Shown piece after piece: positions 60,466 through 64,000 of a DNA stretch of 64,000 nucleotides. A program made the position numbers and the translations under genes. The stretch is from Dactylosporangium sucinum. Lineage in GTDB: Bacteria; Actinomycetota; Actinomycetes; Mycobacteriales; Micromonosporaceae. Each line of letters begins with the position of its first letter. Positions within the stretch are counted from its first letter, which is position 1. The notes below the pieces were generated by a model. It worked only from the letters and a program-made list of their open reading frames with translations, was not told the DNA's origin and made no database searches. The stretch covers positions 124,001-188,000 of the forward strand of contig NZ_BMPI01000009.1 in assembly GCF_014647515.1 (NCBI RefSeq). Reading direction: 5' to 3'.

Positions 60466-61786
60466 GCGCCAGTCCGAGGTGGCCGCGCAGGGTCGTCGTG
60501 GTGTAGTCGGCGCGCAGGACCCCGCGCTCCTGCAGCAGCGGCACGACCCGGTCGACGAACTCGTCGAGCCCGCCGGGCACGATGTGCGGCACCAGGATGA
60601 AGCCGTCGGCCGCGTCCTCCTGGACGAACCGGTTCAGCGTCTCGGCCACCGACGCCGGCGTGCCGATGAACGTCTGCCGGCCGAAGACCTCGATGACGAG
60701 ATCGCGGATGCCGAGGCGCTTCGACGCCGCCAGGGCGCGCCACTCGTTGGCGGTGGCGATCCGGTCGTCGAACATCCGGGCGCGGCCCTTGATGATGGAG
60801 TCGTCGTCGAGGACCGGGTCGAAGGCGGGCAGCGGCCCCTCCGGGTCGAAGTCGCTGAGGTCCTTGTTCCACAGCTGTTCCAGCAGCAGGATCGCGGTCT
60901 GCGGGCTGACCTGCTGGCGCCGGACCTGGTGGGCCCGCTCCTGCGCCTCCTCCTCGGTGTCGCCGAGGACGAACGTGCTGGCCGGCAGGATCTTCAGCTC
61001 GTCGGGCCGCCGGCCGAACCGGGCCATGCGGCCCTTCACGTCGGCGTAGAACGCCTTCGCGTCGTCGAACGTCCCGTGCCGGGAGAAGATGGCGTCGGCG
61101 TCCCGGGCGGCGAAGTCGCGGCCCGGTCCCGAGTCGCCGGCCTGGATGATGAGCGGGCGGCCCTGCGGGCTGCGCGGCACGGTGAAGTTCCCCTCGATGT
61201 CGACGTGCTGTCCCTTGTGGACGAACGGGCCCGGCGACCCGTGCCGCACGAACACCCCGCCGGCCGGGTCGGCGACGACCTCGTCCGCCGGCCAGGTCGC
61301 CCACAGCTCGCGGGCCGTCTGCAGCACCTCGGCCGCGCGCGTGTAGCGGTCCGCGCGGTCGAGGTAGCCGCCCCGGCGGAAGTTCTCGCCGGTGAACGCG
61401 TCGGACGAGGTCACGATGTTCCAGCCGGCCCGGCCGCCGGAGAGGTGGTCGAGGCTGGCCAGCTTGCGGGCCAGCTCATAGGGCTCGTTGAAGGTGGCGT
61501 TGACGGTGCCGGTGAGCCCGAGCCGGGTGGTGACGGCGGCGAGGCCGGCCAGCACGGTGAGGGCGTCGGGGCGCCCGACGACGTCGAGGTCGTGGATGCG
61601 GCCGCGCTGCTCGCGCAGGCGCAGGCCCTCGGCGAGGAAGAAGAAGTCGAACCGGCCGCGTTCCGCGGTACGGGCGAAGCGCTCGAACGACTCGAACGCG
61701 ATCTGGCTGCCGGAGGCGGGGTCGCTCCACACGGTGGTGTTGTTGACGCCCGGGAAGTGGGCGGCCAGGATCACCTGCTTCGTCAT
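60458..61786 (-). CDS. NtaA/DszA-type flavin-dependent monooxygenase
   Basis: The protein has 442 residues, the usual size of the nitrilotriacetate/dibenzothiophene-sulfone monooxygenase group. SGGRAGWNIVTSSDAFTGENF, GNFTVPRSPQGRPLIIQAGDSGPGRDFAARDADAIFS and FIGTPASVAETLNRFVQEDAADGFIL are the family blocks. Members oxidise amino-polycarboxylates, sulfones or similar compounds. The end region DGFILVPHIVPGGLDEFVD and RGHLGL closely parallel the next enzyme. Confidence 0.88.
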   Translation of the reverse strand: MTKQVILAAHFPGVNNTTVWSDPASGSQIAFESFERFARTAERGRFDFFFLAEGLRLREQRGRIHDLDVVGRPDALTVLAGLAAVTTRLGLTGTVNATFNEPYELARKLASLDHLSGGRAGWNIVTSSDAFTGENFRRGGYLDRADRYTRAAEVLQTARELWATWPADEVVADPAGGVFVRHGSPGPFVHKGQHVDIEGNFTVPRSPQGRPLIIQAGDSGPGRDFAARDADAIFSRHGTFDDAKAFYADVKGRMARFGRRPDELKILPASTFVLGDTEEEAQERAHQVRRQQVSPQTAILLLEQLWNKDLSDFDPEGPLPAFDPVLDDDSIIKGRARMFDDRIATANEWRALAASKRLGIRDLVIEVFGRQTFIGTPASVAETLNRFVQEDAADGFILVPHIVPGGLDEFVDRVVPLLQERGVLRADYTTTTLRGHLGLAHE

Positions 61787-62913
61787 GCGGTCACTCCGGC
61801 GGCGTAGCGGTTCGGTGCGGCGGGCAGGCCCAGGTGGCCGCGCAGCGTGGTCTCCTGGTACGCGCTGCGGAAGGCCCCGCGGGTGCGCAGTTGCGGCACC
61901 AGCCCGTCGACGATGGCGGTCAGGTCGGCCGGGAGCACCCCGGGCCGCAGGCGGAAGCCGTCGAGGCCGGCCGCCTGCCACTCGACGAGGAGATCTGCGA
62001 GCTGCTCCGGGGTACCGGTGAAGCTGAACGCGTCGCTCGAAACCTGGTCGAGCGAGTCCAGGCGTGCCTTCACGGCGGCGTCGAAGAAGACCACGACGTC
62101 GGCCCAGACCTGGATCGGCCGGTCGGTGAGCGAGCGCACCTCGGCGGCGATCGCGGCCGCCTGCCCGGCGTCGGCCGGGGTCACGAAGACGACGTCGGCG
62201 TTGGCCGCGGCGAACTCGTAGGGCACCCGCTGGTGCGCGAGGGCGGTGACGACCGGCTGGCCCTGCGGCGGGCGCGGCGTGATCGAGGGGCCCTTGACGC
62301 TGAAGTACTCCCCGCTGAAGTCGGTGTAGTGCAGCTTGTCGCGGTCGACGAACCGGCCGGTGGCGACGTCGCGGATCTCGGCGTCGTCCTCCCAGCTGTC
62401 CCACAGCCGCCGCACGGCCTCGACGTGGTCGGCCGCCTCGGCGAACAGCTCGTCGATCGCCTCCATGCCGGTCGTACGGTTGCCGAAGAAGTGCCGGGAC
62501 TCGTTCGGGCGGCCGGAGACCTGGACCCGCCAGCCGGCTCGGCCGCGGCTGAGGTAGTCGAGCGTGGCGAGCTGGGTGGAGACGTGGAACGGCTCGGTGT
62601 AGGTGGTGGTGACCGTCGGTACCAGGCCGATGTGCCGGGTGACCGGGGCGATCCGCGCCGCGATGAGCAGCGCGTCGAGCCGGCCCTTGACCCGGTCGGC
62701 GCGGCCGTCGAGCGCCATGAAGTCGCCGGACTGCAGGCCGAGCGAGTCCTCGATGGTGACGAGGTCGAGCGTGCCGCGCTCGGCCTCGCGGACCAGTTGC
62801 AGCCAGTACGCCGTGGTGAACAGGTCGGCCGGCCGGGCGCCGGCGGCGCGCCAGGCCGCGGGGTGCCAGCCGGCGCCGTCGAGGGCGACGGCGAGGTGCA
62901 GCTCCTGGGTCAT
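61783..62913 (-). CDS. NtaA/SnaA-type flavin-dependent monooxygenase
   Basis: The protein has 376 residues. LDYLSRGRAGWRVQVSGRPNESRHFFG, ITPRPPQGQPVVTALAHQRVPYEFAAANADVVFV and TLRGHLGLP near the end place it in the same subgroup as its neighbour, but it is shorter. The two appear to be diverged paralogs. The start overlaps the stop of the GST-like gene and its own stop overlaps the next start, so the operon is read continuously. Confidence 0.85.
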   Translation of the reverse strand: MTQELHLAVALDGAGWHPAAWRAAGARPADLFTTAYWLQLVREAERGTLDLVTIEDSLGLQSGDFMALDGRADRVKGRLDALLIAARIAPVTRHIGLVPTVTTTYTEPFHVSTQLATLDYLSRGRAGWRVQVSGRPNESRHFFGNRTTGMEAIDELFAEAADHVEAVRRLWDSWEDDAEIRDVATGRFVDRDKLHYTDFSGEYFSVKGPSITPRPPQGQPVVTALAHQRVPYEFAAANADVVFVTPADAGQAAAIAAEVRSLTDRPIQVWADVVVFFDAAVKARLDSLDQVSSDAFSFTGTPEQLADLLVEWQAAGLDGFRLRPGVLPADLTAIVDGLVPQLRTRGAFRSAYQETTLRGHLGLPAAPNRYAAGVTA

Positions 62914-63770
62914 GCGGGGATTCCTTCCGGGCGCTCGGCCGGCGTGGTCCAGTCAAGAACGTTCGGCGTGCCGAACGTGCTGAAGTCGGTGGTGTCGCGG
63001 AAGGCCGGCACGGTGTAGAGATCCCGGGCGTAGGCCCACAGGTGCGGATAGTCGGCCAGCCCCTCGCCGTACCGCGCGAGCGTCACCCACAGCCGCACGT
63101 CGGCCTGGGTGATCCCCGGGCCGGTGAGGTACCGCCGGGTGGAGAGGCGCTCGTCCAGCGTCGCGAAGGCGTCGAGCAGCGCGGTGCGGGCCTCCGGGTC
63201 GGTCGCGGCCTTGTGCGCGCCGTGGTTCACCGCCGGGTTCAGCCACTCGTCGAGCGCCTCGATCTCGTCGCGCAGCGCCTCCGGATAGGTGTCGACGGCC
63301 GGCGCGGCGATCGACCGGAACCTCGTGGCGAGGTCGATGCCCAGCGTCTTGTACTCGTTGCTGAGCACCCGGCCGGTCGCCCGGTCCCACAGCGTCGGGA
63401 CCGAGACGTGCCCGTCGAACCCGGGCTCGGTGGCCTCGTACGCCTGCCGCAGCAGGGTGAAGCCGTTCACGGGGTCGGGCCCGTACCGCTCGCGGAAGGC
63501 CCAGCCGCGGCCGTCGCGGGCGTTGTCGACGTACGAGACGCCGACGACGTCGCGGAGGCCCGCGAGCTCGATGGTGATGGTGATCCGCTGGGCCCACGGG
63601 CAGAACCAGCCCGCGTAGACGTGGTAGCGGCCGGCCTCGGCCTCGGTGATCCGGCCGGCGAAACGGTAGAGCGGCCGGGGGTCGCCGGGGTCGCGGACGA
63701 CCCGGTACTCCCCGTACGCGGCGGTGTCGACTGGGCTGGCGAGCCGGCTGGAGCGCGGCAGTCTCGGCAT
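62910..63770 (-). CDS. Glutathionyl-hydroquinone reductase-like protein (Xi-class GST fold)
   Basis: The protein has 286 residues. The thioredoxin-like half contains YHVYAGWFCPWAQR with the active cysteine Cys57, then GFDGHVSVPTLWDRATGRVLSNEY. The all-helical half has YLTGPGITQADVRLWVTLARY. These enzymes reduce S-conjugates of quinones; in actinobacteria mycothiol is the likely thiol. GGAGG is placed well before the ATG at 63770. It is the first of six genes with the five monooxygenases. Upstream are the AT-rich hexamers TAGGAT and CATATC, a plausible promoter. Confidence 0.87.
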   Translation of the reverse strand: MPRLPRSSRLASPVDTAAYGEYRVVRDPGDPRPLYRFAGRITEAEAGRYHVYAGWFCPWAQRITITIELAGLRDVVGVSYVDNARDGRGWAFRERYGPDPVNGFTLLRQAYEATEPGFDGHVSVPTLWDRATGRVLSNEYKTLGIDLATRFRSIAAPAVDTYPEALRDEIEALDEWLNPAVNHGAHKAATDPEARTALLDAFATLDERLSTRRYLTGPGITQADVRLWVTLARYGEGLADYPHLWAYARDLYTVPAFRDTTDFSTFGTPNVLDWTTPAERPEGIPA

Positions 63771-63973
63771 GGTGCACCTCCGAAGCGATAGCCGACTAAT
63801 CCTACGTGGAAGATATGGATTTGGCCAGGGGTTCGTGACGCGGACCTCGGTTCGTTGACTTGCGCCGATGCGCGCTGCTGCACTGACGGGACGTGACGCC
63901 GTGAGCCCGGCTCCGACCCACACACACCCACGCCGCACGTTCGAACTTTCGCCACGTACATTGAGGATCTTCT
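63771..63973. promoter_or_regulatory. Divergent promoter region of the monooxygenase operon and a plus-strand gene
   Basis: On the minus strand TAGGATTAG with a weak -35 upstream may drive the monooxygenase operon. On the plus strand TTGACT at 63856 and TACATT at 63956 are promoter-like, the latter 13 nt before the plus-strand start. I see no strong palindrome. Confidence 0.4.
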
Positions 63974-64000
63974 ATGCGTAGATACCTTGCCGTGCTCGCC
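63974..64000 (+). CDS. Start of a gene cut by the window edge
   Basis: ATG 63974 with GAGGA about 7 nt upstream begins MRRYLAVLA, the basic-then-hydrophobic start of a signal peptide. Divergent from a monooxygenase operon, an exported binding protein for its substrate is a reasonable guess, no more. Confidence 0.4.

Overview
This is a very GC-rich actinobacterial chromosome segment. Codon use with G/C third positions, many GTG starts, and at least seven genes that appear leaderless (a TANNNT hexamer 6-8 nt before the start codon) all fit an actinomycete. A methyl-accepting chemotaxis protein, a MurD-like ligase lying outside any cell-division cluster, and an IdeR/DmdR-type iron box point, by inference only, to Micromonosporaceae (Actinoplanes/Dactylosporangium-like). 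No phage structural genes, transposases or CRISPR arrays were seen. The window starts inside a minus-strand membrane protein gene and ends nine codons into a plus-strand gene.

Layout. 1-6 kb: a catabolic/regulatory patch with a DUF1932-type dehydrogenase, its GntR regulator, a KstD-like flavoprotein divergent from a TetR regulator across two copies of one palindrome, and small or conserved hypothetical genes. 6.2-8.8 kb: a secreted GH3 enzyme, then a minus-strand array of eight tRNA or tRNA-like genes, several non-canonical, bounded by an inverted repeat, with a 37-codon gene and its terminator upstream. 8.9-16 kb: a PQQ-type sugar dehydrogenase, a strongly asymmetric heterodimeric ABC exporter behind an iron box, a noncoding stretch with a nested palindrome, and an ArsR/MFS pair with a shared operator.

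16.1-28.5 kb holds five overlapping minus-strand genes: SWIM zinc-finger protein, DUF5682-VWA fusion, MoxR AAA+ ATPase, a 1590-residue unknown and a DUF4132-like protein. They resemble the uncharacterised E. coli yehI/yehL/yehM/yehP/yehQ set, but with the YehM and YehP parts fused. 28.6-41.6 kb: a DUF2277 gene, a binding lipoprotein whose two lobes are in swapped order, an ABC-F gene behind a leader peptide and attenuator, a MurD-like ligase, sdhCAB with a divergent LysR regulator, uppP, a CutA-like gene and a flavoprotein disulfide reductase. 41.7-48.3 kb: a three-gene condensin/Wadjet-like operon (kleisin-size, MukE/JetB-size, 1470-residue SMC-like ATPase) with no nuclease gene beside it.

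48-57 kb: a B3/B4 protein, a membrane-anchored Hsp70-like protein with an FHA partner, a secreted GH16 laminarinase, a chemoreceptor, and an ECF sigma factor with an SnoaL-like tail followed by an SDR-like gene lacking catalytic residues. 57.2-63.8 kb: six overlapping genes with a glutathionyl-hydroquinone-reductase-like gene first and then five flavin-dependent luciferase-like monooxygenases, probably one pathway for sulfur-containing or xenobiotic compounds. Two copies of one ~80-bp palindromic repeat lie at 32.3 and 57.1 kb. The likeliest undescribed systems are the SWIM/VWA/MoxR/DUF4132 operon and the SMC-like operon; the tRNA array is the most unusual RNA locus.
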